64,000 bases of DNA from MWEH01 sp035409945 (GTDB lineage: Bacteria > Bacillota > Clostridia > Christensenellales > DTU072), in assembly GCA_035409945.1 (NCBI GenBank), contig DAONQC010000003.1:226596-290595 (forward strand), given 5' to 3'. Made by a program: the position numbers and the translations under genes. How positions within the stretch are numbered: position 1 is the first letter of the stretch; each line of letters opens with the position of its first letter. Below the pieces are notes generated by a model, which saw nothing but the letters and a program-made list of their open reading frames with translations, had not been told where the DNA came from and ran no database searches. Positions 43,260 through 51,694 of this stretch are shown piece by piece.

Positions 43260-45176
43260 TTATTCCCAAGTATATAGACCGGTGAAAAGTTCGTAGTATT
43301 TACCTTTTTGAGCCAATAGGTCGTCGTGAGTGCCTCTTTCTATTATCTCCCCATTTTCAATAACTAAAATAGCATTTGCATTACGAACAGTTGATAATCT
43401 ATGGGCTATGACAAACACAGTCTTTCCCTCCATTAACTGAGCAAGTCCTTGTTGGATAACTGCTTCAGTTCTAGTGTCAACTGAACTAGTTGCTTCGTCT
43501 AAAACAAGCACTGGCGGGTCTGCAATTGCGGCTCTTGCAATGTTAATTAATTGGCGCTGACCTTGCGATAGATTTGCCCCATCTGCTGTCAACATTGTAT
43601 CGAAGCCCTCTGGTAAGTGACTAATAAATGAAGTAGCATTAGCTATTTCTGCAGCTTTTTCGACTTCTTCATCAGTGGCATCTAGCTTTCCATATCGTAT
43701 ATTTTCCCTGACAGTTCCAGTAAATAGATGGGTATCTTGTAGCACCATTGCCATAGATTTTCTTAAGTCGGCCTTTTTTATCTTCTTTATATTTATGCCA
43801 TCATACCTAATTTTACTGTCTTCTGGAATTTCGTAGAATCTATTGATTAGGTTTGTAATTGTAGTCTTACCTGCTCCAGTTGCACCAACTAATGCTATCA
43901 TTTGACCAGGTTTTGCATATAAATTAACATTTCTTAATACAGGTTTTCCTTCTACATATGAAAAGTTAACGTTTTCAAACACTATATCTCCATCAAGAGA
44001 TTTATATGTCGTAGTACCAAGTTGTTTGTGAGGATGTTTCCAGGCCCATCTCCCAGTCCTTTCTGCACATTCTTTAATTTCATCACACTCCATTTCGCAG
44101 TTGACTAATGATACATATCCTTCATCAGATTCGATGGGTTCATCCAGCATATCAAATATTCTTTTAGCGCCAGCCAGTGCCATCATAACAGAATTAAATT
44201 GCTGAGAAACTATAGCGACAGGTCGACTAACTTGACGAGAAAGTTGTAAAAACATGGTTAATGTAGCAATTGCTCCTGCTACTGGTCCTAAATAACCTTG
44301 AATAGCTAAAGCGGCACCGCTCATAGCTACTACCGCATAATTAATATATGATATGTTTCCAAGTAGGGGCATTAACATGAATGTGTATGATTGACCTTTA
44401 GTTGCTACCTTTCTTAACTCTTGAGATTTTTCTTCAAATCCTTTGATTATTTCATCTTCATGGCAAAAGACCTTAACCACCTTTTGTCCTGACACATATT
44501 CTTCTGCATATCCATTAACGGTTGCAGTACATTCCTGTATGCGTACAAAATATTTACCTGTTTTTGCTGTAAAAATCACGAATAAAACCCCAATTAATAC
44601 TAGACTACCAATGACTATAAGGGTAAGTAATGGACTTAAAACAAGCATTGATACAAAAACCGAAATAATTATGACAGTTGCGTGTATTAAATCCCTATAA
44701 CCATTGCTAAGTAATTCACGAATTGCATCGGTGTCATTTGTATATAGTGACATGATGTCGCCACGCACATTTTTATCAAAATATGATACGGGTAAATTTT
44801 GCATATGTTTAAACATCTTTATTCTGAGCTCACATAGCATTGATGTAGATAGCGTTAATGTCAGTCTAGAGGAAATTGTAAGGGAAATTACAGAAATTAA
44901 GTCTAGTGTAATTAAAACACCCATCATCTTTGCAAGACCTATAAACCGATCTGAAGAGGTTGAATTAACCGAAGAGAATATATATGATAAAATCTCTTTT
45001 AAATACATAGTGCCGACAGCATACATTACAGCGTGTATAACTATGGTTACAGCAATAATAACAGCATGAACTTTAAAATTCCCAAGCTCTCTAAAAAGAC
45101 GCTTAAATACACCTAAGCTTTCTTTAAAACTTAATCTAGCAGGACCTTTACCTTTCATTCTTTTACCGTGTGCCAT
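43260..45176 (-). CDS. ABC exporter half-transporter (canonical Walker B partner)
   Basis: 638 residues: N-terminal basic tail, six-helix exporter membrane domain (about 30-340), then the ATPase: Walker A GATGAGKTT near 430, Q-loop MVLQDTHLFTGTVRENIRYG, signature LSQGQRQLINIARA (atypical Gln in LSGGQ), Walker B VLVLDEATSSVD with the catalytic Glu, and H-loop VIAHRLSTV. Its start codon shares one base with the stop of the partner gene (TAATG), so both are made together as a heterodimer. Drug, lipid or peptide export is the family role; the cargo is unknown. Confidence 0.92.
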   Translation of the reverse strand: MAHGKRMKGKGPARLSFKESLGVFKRLFRELGNFKVHAVIIAVTIVIHAVMYAVGTMYLKEILSYIFSSVNSTSSDRFIGLAKMMGVLITLDLISVISLTISSRLTLTLSTSMLCELRIKMFKHMQNLPVSYFDKNVRGDIMSLYTNDTDAIRELLSNGYRDLIHATVIIISVFVSMLVLSPLLTLIVIGSLVLIGVLFVIFTAKTGKYFVRIQECTATVNGYAEEYVSGQKVVKVFCHEDEIIKGFEEKSQELRKVATKGQSYTFMLMPLLGNISYINYAVVAMSGAALAIQGYLGPVAGAIATLTMFLQLSRQVSRPVAIVSQQFNSVMMALAGAKRIFDMLDEPIESDEGYVSLVNCEMECDEIKECAERTGRWAWKHPHKQLGTTTYKSLDGDIVFENVNFSYVEGKPVLRNVNLYAKPGQMIALVGATGAGKTTITNLINRFYEIPEDSKIRYDGINIKKIKKADLRKSMAMVLQDTHLFTGTVRENIRYGKLDATDEEVEKAAEIANATSFISHLPEGFDTMLTADGANLSQGQRQLINIARAAIADPPVLVLDEATSSVDTRTEAVIQQGLAQLMEGKTVFVIAHRLSTVRNANAILVIENGEIIERGTHDDLLAQKGKYYELFTGLYTWE

Positions 45177-46903
45177 TAGATTACTCCTCCTTGCTGTGAG
45201 GAATAAATTTCTCTGTATATTTCATTTGTTTTCATTAGTTCTTTATGGGTGCCGATACCATTTATCTTCCCGTCATCAATAACAATTATTTTATCCGCAT
45301 CAACCACAGATGCAATTCTTTGAGCAATTATTATCAAAGTAGTACCTGTTACATCTTTTTTAATGGCATCTCGTATGGCTTTTTCTGTAGTAGCATCTAC
45401 TGCATGTGTACTATCGTCTAAAATCAAAATCTTAGGTTTTTTAAGGAGTGCTCTAGCAATGCATAGTCTTTGTTTTTGTCCACCAGAAAGATTGGTTCCT
45501 TCTTGTGTTACATTACTCTTGTATCCATCAGGAAAACTTGTGATAAAATCATGGGCCGAAGCTATTTTACAAACATGTTCCATTTCCTCTTGAGTAGCAT
45601 CCATATCGCCCCAACGCAAATTATCCTCAATAGTCCCTGAAAATAGTGTGTTTTTTTGTAACACCATGCCGACTGCTTGTCTTAGTTCATCAAGCTTATA
45701 CTCCCTTACATCTATCCCGCCAACCTTAATAGACCCACTTGTAGTATCATATAGCCTGGGAATTAACTGTACAATACTGCTTTTCCCAGAGCCTGTACCT
45801 CCTACAATACCAACTGTTTCGCCAGGTAAGATTTCGAAGTTGATATCACTTAGTACATCATTTTCTGCATCAGCTTTATATTTAAATGAAACATTTTCAA
45901 ACGATACGCTACCTTCTTTTACTTTCAAATCCGAGTTAGCTTCATCATCTCTAATATCAGGCACTTCGTCTAATACTTCAATAACCCTTTTAGCAGAAGC
46001 TCTACTCATAAATAGGCTAACAAACACCATTGCAACCATTATTAAAGATGTCAAAAACTGTCCAATATATCCAATAGTGCCAGAAATGCCACCAATAGAC
46101 ATTTCGCCTTTCATTATTCTAATACCACCAAGCCAAACTACCAAAATAGTAATCATATATGTGAGTAGATTCATCGCAGGATTTGCATATACGAGCAACT
46201 TTTCTGCCTTTACTTGAGCATTTTTTAAATCCTCTGCAGCATGCCTAAAGCTTTCAGTTTCATGGTCTTCCCTTACAAAAGATTTTACCACCCTGATAGC
46301 ACTTAAATTCTCTTCAACTTTATTATTTAAGTTATCGAATTTTTTAAACAATTTTTCAAATAGAGGTACAACAATTTTGGCAACGAGTGAAACTACACCC
46401 CAAACAACAGGTATTGCAATTAGGAAGATAAGTGCCATGGTTTTATTTATAAAAAATATCATTACTACACTAAGCGATAACATAACGGGAGCACGGAAAG
46501 CAATTCTCACAAGAACCGAAAATGCCATTTGAACAAACCCTACATCTGTAGTAAATCTAGTTATTAAACTTCCAGTACTAAACTTGTCGACATTGTTATA
46601 TGAATAATTTTGTACTTTCCTAAACATGTTTTCTCTTAGGTTGGCGGCAAACCCCATAGATGCAACAACTGTAAACCTAGCAGATAATAGTCCAAATCCT
46701 AATCCTAAAATCGCAAGAGCAATCATGGTGATGCCATACTTTATAACAACCTGCATATCCTGCACAGCAATACCATTATCTACAAGTTTAGTCATTATAA
46801 AAGGAATTACTACTTCACATAAAACCTCTAGCACAACACAAATGGGGGCAAGTATTGCATACCCTTTATATTGTTTTACATGTGGTGCTAGTTTTTTTAT
46901 CAT
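45176..46903 (-). CDS. ABC exporter half-transporter (degenerate Walker B partner)
   Basis: 575 residues: membrane domain about 15-310, ATPase with Walker A GGTGSGKSS, signature LSGGQKQRLCIARA, and Walker B ILILDDSTHAVD, where the catalytic Glu is Asp; the H-loop reads IIAQRIASV, with Gln in place of His. These changes are the known mark of the degenerate site in heterodimeric exporters such as TM287/288, LmrCD and BmrCD. Partner of the gene that follows. First gene of the operon, preceded by a hairpin in the leader. Confidence 0.92.
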   Translation of the reverse strand: MIKKLAPHVKQYKGYAILAPICVVLEVLCEVVIPFIMTKLVDNGIAVQDMQVVIKYGITMIALAILGLGFGLLSARFTVVASMGFAANLRENMFRKVQNYSYNNVDKFSTGSLITRFTTDVGFVQMAFSVLVRIAFRAPVMLSLSVVMIFFINKTMALIFLIAIPVVWGVVSLVAKIVVPLFEKLFKKFDNLNNKVEENLSAIRVVKSFVREDHETESFRHAAEDLKNAQVKAEKLLVYANPAMNLLTYMITILVVWLGGIRIMKGEMSIGGISGTIGYIGQFLTSLIMVAMVFVSLFMSRASAKRVIEVLDEVPDIRDDEANSDLKVKEGSVSFENVSFKYKADAENDVLSDINFEILPGETVGIVGGTGSGKSSIVQLIPRLYDTTSGSIKVGGIDVREYKLDELRQAVGMVLQKNTLFSGTIEDNLRWGDMDATQEEMEHVCKIASAHDFITSFPDGYKSNVTQEGTNLSGGQKQRLCIARALLKKPKILILDDSTHAVDATTEKAIRDAIKKDVTGTTLIIIAQRIASVVDADKIIVIDDGKINGIGTHKELMKTNEIYREIYSSQQGGVI

Positions 46904-46925
46904 AAAAAATGCCTCTTAAAAATAA

Positions 46926-46947
46926 GCGTTAAAGCCATAATTAACGC
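46926..46947 (-). promoter_or_regulatory. Leader hairpin upstream of the ABC exporter operon
   Basis: GCGTTAA (46926-46932) and TTAACGC (46941-46947) form a 7-bp stem with an 8-base loop; on the minus RNA it is followed by UUAUUUUU, so it has the form of a weak terminator 20 bases before the start codon. It could be an attenuator or an operator; no alternative pairing strand was identified. The gap to 47166 shows nothing else. Confidence 0.4.
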
Positions 46948-47166
46948 CTTTATAATGATAAACTACTTACTTAAAATAGGCAACAAAACAACTGTGGATA
47001 TCACCACAACAATTTAATCATTGTTATCTATTTTTCCGAAGATTCATAGATTAATAATTGCCGACTTGCATTAGCTATTACAAAACTTTGAGTGTTTCTT
47101 AAAAAAGGATATGTTTTAATGCAATATTACATAATTTTTAAATTTCTGGCGACTTTAAATCTTGCT

Positions 47167-48099
47167 CTATTCGTTTTTGATTCCATCCATAAAGTTATCT
47201 ATTGTCTCTTGTAATGCTTTTGTACTTTTTAAAAATGGATATAAATGTGTACAGTGTCCTGCAGTTTTTTCGCTTGCGATGTATATGTGATGCTTTACCC
47301 CTGCAGCTTCTAAAGCAGCTCCCATATCTTCTGCTTGTTTACCTACAAATATATCGCGTTCGGCTTCTATAATGAAAGTTTCGCACCAGTTAGAATTAAC
47401 ATTTTTAAGCACATTGATTACCTCATCTTCATACGGCATTTGACTTAAATCTATTTCTTTTTTCATTTCAGTTCCAAAGATGCAGTTTATCAAATCTATA
47501 TGAGTATTCAAAGGCTGAGGCATTTGTAATGTTTTCATCAGATCATATGGAGCATAAAAACCCATAAGTGCCCTTGGCTTTGCGCCCGTGTATTCTGGTA
47601 AGTTTAACTTTTCTCTAAGTTCATCTGAAAAAACCGCAGCTACTGTGTGCGCTGCATAATATGCACCTGCACTATCTCCTACAATTACTATCTTTTCGGT
47701 ATCTAAATCATACTCTTCGGCTAGTCCGTTAACAAAATTCAATGCATTTATGCAATCTTCTGTTGCAGCTGGAAATTGCCATTTGGGAGCAAGTCTATAT
47801 CCTATATTAATTGCTGCCCAGCCCTTATCTGCAAAATATTTTGCAATACCACTTCTATATCTCCTTCCACCACCGACATATCCACCACCATGAATATTAA
47901 AAAATACAGGAAGCTTACCCTGTTTTTTCTCAGGACTTAAATATATGTCTAGCATATTTTTAGAATCGCACCTAGTATCATATATGATGTTTTTTATGCT
48001 ATACACACCAGGATATCTTTTGTAATTGCGTAAAGGGTGGTTAAAAACGTCACTTATTTTGAAAACAACTTGGGATTTTCTCACTGCTAACTCCTTCAA
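47167..48099 (-). CDS. Alpha/beta hydrolase, HSL-type esterase
   Basis: 310 residues, cytoplasmic. Oxyanion-hole motif FNIHGGGYVGGG near 87-98, nucleophile GDSAGAYYAAH near 148, acid and base expected in EAERDIFV (Asp) and AGHCTHLYPF (His). IGYRLAPKWQFPAATEDC is standard for the BD-FAE/hormone-sensitive-lipase group. Hydrolyses small esters; substrate unknown. ATG start without a strong Shine-Dalgarno (AAGGAG about 8 bases upstream). Followed upstream by a 940-base gene-free stretch. Confidence 0.88.
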   Translation of the reverse strand: MKELAVRKSQVVFKISDVFNHPLRNYKRYPGVYSIKNIIYDTRCDSKNMLDIYLSPEKKQGKLPVFFNIHGGGYVGGGRRYRSGIAKYFADKGWAAINIGYRLAPKWQFPAATEDCINALNFVNGLAEEYDLDTEKIVIVGDSAGAYYAAHTVAAVFSDELREKLNLPEYTGAKPRALMGFYAPYDLMKTLQMPQPLNTHIDLINCIFGTEMKKEIDLSQMPYEDEVINVLKNVNSNWCETFIIEAERDIFVGKQAEDMGAALEAAGVKHHIYIASEKTAGHCTHLYPFLKSTKALQETIDNFMDGIKNE

Positions 48100-48479
48100 T
48101 TTTTAACTTATTTATTACAAAAATTGTACCACATATGCGCCTTTTTCACAATTCAATCATCATAAACATACGTGATGGGTTCAAGCTGTGCAATTAACAT
48201 AAGAACTAACATATAATTTTCAACGAGTACTATTGCAAATTGCACTAACACTGTAACGTTTTAAGGTCTATATACCACTCACATACTATGAAAATTGATA
48301 ACTTTAATTCTAATAGTCAAATGCGATATTCATTAGCTAATTATTAAATTTTTACGCATTGATTTGTTCCTCTGTTTATAATTATAGATAAATTACTAAC
48401 ATATGGCTTTAGTTTTTAGCAGTTGGCTTTTAATCTTCGTTAGCTAATTAATAAACTTCTGCATATTATTTTTTTATTA

Positions 48480-48675
48480 TGTGTATAACTTCCTGTTCAC
48501 AATGTGTCGATTGGTACCACTATTACACATTAAGGTTAACCAAAAAGCCACCATATTCTATTACAAAAAAGCACCATGTGAATAAAAATGTATAATTGTG
48601 ATTTGATTGTGGACAACTGTGCATAAATGTGGATAACTGCCATTTTTAGGGGGTTTTGAGGCTAAGTTATCCACA
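48480..48675. other. DnaA-box cluster, candidate replication origin or DnaA-binding locus
   Basis: Within the 940-base gene-free stretch 48100-49043 there are six 9-mers fitting or nearly fitting TTWTNCACA: TGTGTATAA (48480-48488), TGTGAATAA (48577-48585), TGTGGACAA (48608-48616), TGTGCATAA (48618-48626), TGTGGATAA (48628-48636), and on the other strand TTATCCACA (48667-48675). Three are head-to-tail at exactly 10-bp spacing, one helical turn. Flanks are very AT-rich. Genes to the left run almost all leftwards, as expected for an origin; to the right orientation is mixed and no dnaA or dnaN is in the window. Confidence 0.6.
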
Positions 48676-48985
48676 AATTGAGTGTTTTTATATATGTTTG
48701 GGAACCTTTTTGTTGATATATTTTTCACTTTTATACTTTGGTTTTGATCCTTCATCAAAAGATATTGACAAAGCGACTGTGATTCTAGATAGTCTCTCAA
48801 TTGATAAATGCTGAACAATATGTATTGATTCTCATATGCAGCTAGGACAGGTAGTAACTCTAGGTAAATTCAATAATCAAATATAAATATAGGTAAAGTC
48901 GGTAGGCACACAATAATCACTACCCTGATAAAGTTGGTGGTCAAGTAACTGCAACTCTAATCAAAACTCTCTTTCTGGTCATTTA

Positions 48986-49014
48986 TTGTAATGAAGCTCT
49001 TTTTGCGTTATACT
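48986..49014 (+). promoter_or_regulatory. Promoter of the M20 peptidase gene
   Basis: TTGTAA (48986-48991), 17-base spacer, TATACT (49009-49014), 29 bases before the start codon and ahead of a GGAGAGAAAAGC ribosome site. Confidence 0.65.
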
Positions 49015-49043
49015 TTTATTACTAAAAAACAGGAGAGAAAAGC

Positions 49044-50525
49044 ATGAGTATTGGAGAAATTATTGGATATGCCATTTTGGCATTATTTTTAGGATTTTTT
49101 GCATTTTTAATAATTCGTACTATTACTGTTAGAAAACCAAAACCCCCAGAGAGTAACTATGTACCACACGATATTGGTGATAAAGTTGTAGACAATTTAG
49201 TTGAAGCTATTAAATTTAAAACTGTCACCATGATAGATAATAACCAAGACGGAACAGTATTTTTAGAGTACCAAGCTTTTTTAGAGAAGACCTACCCTCT
49301 CATTATGAAAAACTCAACCAAGTATGTTATTAACAAATATGCAGTTATTTATGCATTTAAGGGAACTCAGGCAGAGGCATTACTCCCTATTGCAATTTTA
49401 GCCCACCAAGACGTTGTCCCAGCGCCTAAAGAAGGATGGGATTTTGATCCTTTTAGCGGAGAAATTTCTGAAGGCTTCATATATGGAAGAGGAACGCAAG
49501 ACATGAAGGGGCAGATGATATCTGCACTTGATGGACTGGAACTTTTGTTAGAAGAAGGCAAACATCCTTCAAGATCTATATACTTTTGTTTTGGTCATGA
49601 CGAGGAAAGAAAAGGAATTTATGGTGCAAATGAAATTGTTAAATTCTTACAAAAAGAAGGCGTTCGCTTTGAGTATGTTCTCGATGAAGGTGGTGCCATA
49701 ATAGATGGAAAGCTCGTCGGCATAGATAATAAAATAGCACTTGTTGGAACTTGTGAAAAAGGTTATGCAGATGTAGTGCTTGAGGTTGAAAAACTGGGTG
49801 GCCATGCTTCCACGCCAACTAGAAGAACAGCTGTTGGGCTTATGGGCGAAGCTATATATAAACTGGAAAAAAATCAAATGAAGCCCTTCTTTTCAGAGCC
49901 AGTAAATGAAATGTTTAAAACCCTTGCTCCACACATGAATCCACTCTTTAAATTTTTGATAGTCAATAAAGGAGTATTTAGTGGGCTGCTAAAAAAAGTA
50001 CTCACCATTGCATCTCCATTTACTAATTGCATAGTTAGAACTACCATTGCCCCAACTCAAATGGCAGGCGCAACAACACCAAACACCCTTCCCCCAGTTG
50101 CAAAAGCCAATGTAAATTGCCGTATAAATACTGGCGAAACTATTGACGATTTAACTAATCATATTAAGAAAGTAGTTGGTCCAAATATAAAGGTTACTGT
50201 CCAAGAAGGATATACAAACCCTTCACTTGTAAGCAGTCCAGACGCACCGTCATTTAAAATGATAGGAAAAACCATATATGAAGTTTTTGACGGATATATT
50301 ATGGCACCTTACCCATTTATCGCAACCAGCGATTCAAAATACTACCATGTACTATCTGATAATGTATATAGATTTACACCATTTGAAAAAGATGAGAGCG
50401 ACGCAAATAGAATTCATGGACTTAATGAGCGACTTTCTATAGATACGCTAAAAACAGCAACACAATTTTTCCTTAGACTGTATGAAAATACTTGCTTTGA
50501 TGACTATAGTTCTACGAAAAAATAA
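49044..50525 (+). CDS. M20 family metallopeptidase, PM20D1/carboxypeptidase-like, membrane-anchored
   Basis: 493 residues with one N-terminal membrane helix (residues 5-27) and a catalytic part outside or attached to the membrane. Metal-site motifs: LAHQDVVPAP (His, Asp), IYGRGTQDMKGQM (Asp), GHDEERKGIYGA (Glu pair), LDEGGAI, and a C-terminal His region (NRIHGLNER). The lid domain contains GGHASTPTRRTAVG. This is the long M20 form related to Gly-X carboxypeptidase and PM20D1, which cleave or form N-acyl amino acids; the substrate here is unknown. ATG behind a good ribosome site. Confidence 0.88.
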   Translation: MSIGEIIGYAILALFLGFFAFLIIRTITVRKPKPPESNYVPHDIGDKVVDNLVEAIKFKTVTMIDNNQDGTVFLEYQAFLEKTYPLIMKNSTKYVINKYAVIYAFKGTQAEALLPIAILAHQDVVPAPKEGWDFDPFSGEISEGFIYGRGTQDMKGQMISALDGLELLLEEGKHPSRSIYFCFGHDEERKGIYGANEIVKFLQKEGVRFEYVLDEGGAIIDGKLVGIDNKIALVGTCEKGYADVVLEVEKLGGHASTPTRRTAVGLMGEAIYKLEKNQMKPFFSEPVNEMFKTLAPHMNPLFKFLIVNKGVFSGLLKKVLTIASPFTNCIVRTTIAPTQMAGATTPNTLPPVAKANVNCRINTGETIDDLTNHIKKVVGPNIKVTVQEGYTNPSLVSSPDAPSFKMIGKTIYEVFDGYIMAPYPFIATSDSKYYHVLSDNVYRFTPFEKDESDANRIHGLNERLSIDTLKTATQFFLRLYENTCFDDYSSTKK

Positions 50526-50554
50526 TCTGTTTTAACTAACCAAGCTACATATAC

Positions 50555-50590
50555 TACCACTGTTAATGCGATGCAACAGTGGTATTTTAT
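50555..50590 (+). terminator. Rho-independent terminator of the M20 peptidase gene
   Basis: TACCACTGTT (50555-50564) pairs perfectly with AACAGTGGTA (50575-50584), followed by TTTTAT. Confidence 0.88.
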
Positions 50591-50890
50591 TACTTAAATT
50601 TTTCATAATTAGTTTCTCACAGATGATTTCCGTCGCACGAATGATTGTTTTTTATTACTTAAATCTATCCTAATTCCCTTCCGTGCTGGTTGTTTCCATT
50701 ACATGAATGACTGTTTTTTATTACTTAATTTTGTCGTAATTCTCTTCTCTGCAGGCTGTTGACATTACTCAATCATTTGGTATTTTACTCTTAAAACTTT
50801 CATAATTCCCTTCTATGATTTGAAGCTCAGTTGTAAAAAATCTTACATTACTTAATTTATGACAGAATTATTTTCTCATAGTGTTTTTAA
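50585..50890. repeat. Five-copy degenerate tandem repeat, period about 65 bp
   Basis: TTATTACTTAA occurs at 50587, 50652 and 50718, with decayed forms at about 50783 (TTTTACTCTTAAA) and 50845 (ACATTACTTAA). Each is followed by a T/A-rich stretch, then TAATT, C/T-TTCTC or CCCTTC, and in copies 1-3 ATGAATGA-like sequence just before the next unit. It starts inside the terminator's U tract. The gap 50526-51077 holds no gene. Confidence 0.8.
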
Positions 50891-50983
50891 AAACTAGTGA
50901 CCACTATATATAGTATATGAAATTATTGTATTATGAACTTTTTTTGGATATTTCATTTTACTAATACACAAATCTTTTTTATA

Positions 50984-50992
50984 TGATATAAT
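50984..50992 (+). promoter_or_regulatory. Extended -10 promoter of the DUF4364 gene
   Basis: TGATATAAT (50984-50992) is an extended -10 (TGn-TATAAT); no good -35 is visible. It lies about 86 bases before the chosen start codon. Confidence 0.5.
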
Positions 50993-51077
50993 AAATATCC
51001 TGCGTCTATTTTTTTGTTTACATTTATGGTTTTCATTAACTAACAAAAAACGCATATTAATATTTTTGGTGGGACTT

Positions 51078-51608
51078 GTGATACACGACGAAAACACAAA
51101 TAACAAACTTCTAGTGTTGTTTATTCTGGAAAAGTTAGAGATGCCTGTTAATGAAGATCTCTTACTTCAAATGTGTTCAATCGATAATGGTTGGATACCA
51201 TATTTGTATTGTAAACAAGTGCTAAATGAGATTATTCAAAGCGGACTAGCTGCGAAAATTGACTCACAAGGAGGAAGACCCCCACTTATATCTTTAACAT
51301 CAGACGGTAGAGTTTGTCTTGCTCATTTTTACAATGACATTCCACTTTCACGCCAAGAGGAAGTTACCGAGTTTATTAAAAAACAACGTATGAACTATAG
51401 AAAAAAGCAAGAGTTCGTTGCAGATTCTTTTAGAAATAGTGATGGTTCATACACTGTAACTTTAAAAATATTGGAAATAGCACAAACAATAATGGATATA
51501 AAGCTAATTGTCCCTACTAGAGCTATTGCTATAGCAATAACGAATGCCTGGCCGGATAAAGCAGCCGAAACTTATCGCATGATATACGAACAACTAATTG
51601 AAAGTTAA
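51078..51608 (+). CDS. DUF4364 family winged-helix protein
   Basis: The GTG at 51078 is preferred (after GGTGGGACTT); a TTG at 51066 would add four residues. 176 residues. The N-terminal 80 residues form a winged helix (LVLFILEKLEMPVNEDLLLQMC, LNEIIQSGLAA, GGRPPLISLTSDGRVCLAHF), followed by the DUF4364 alpha/beta part. These are small Firmicute proteins assumed to be transcriptional regulators; the target is unknown. Monocistronic, terminated at 51648-51669. Confidence 0.85.
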   Translation: MIHDENTNNKLLVLFILEKLEMPVNEDLLLQMCSIDNGWIPYLYCKQVLNEIIQSGLAAKIDSQGGRPPLISLTSDGRVCLAHFYNDIPLSRQEEVTEFIKKQRMNYRKKQEFVADSFRNSDGSYTVTLKILEIAQTIMDIKLIVPTRAIAIAITNAWPDKAAETYRMIYEQLIES

Positions 51609-51647
51609 TATTTGTATTTCAAAATTTTATAATAATTGACATAAAAA

Positions 51648-51669
51648 TAGGCACCTTTGCGGGTGCCTA
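51648..51669. terminator. Bidirectional terminator between DUF4364 gene and lysC
   Basis: TAGGCACC (51648-51655) pairs perfectly with GGTGCCTA (51662-51669). The minus side is followed by UUUUUAU, the plus side by a weaker T-rich run; genes converge here. Confidence 0.85.
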
Positions 51670-51694
51670 ATCGTTTATTTATATTTTAGCCTTT

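Noticed and set aside
48561..48818. 85-codon frame on the minus strand over the DnaA-box cluster
   Set aside because: No ribosome site, low-complexity composition, and its span covers the DnaA boxes, so it is a chance frame.
50585..50890. CRISPR array
   Set aside because: Units are degenerate along their whole length with no constant repeat and variable spacer structure, and no cas genes are near.
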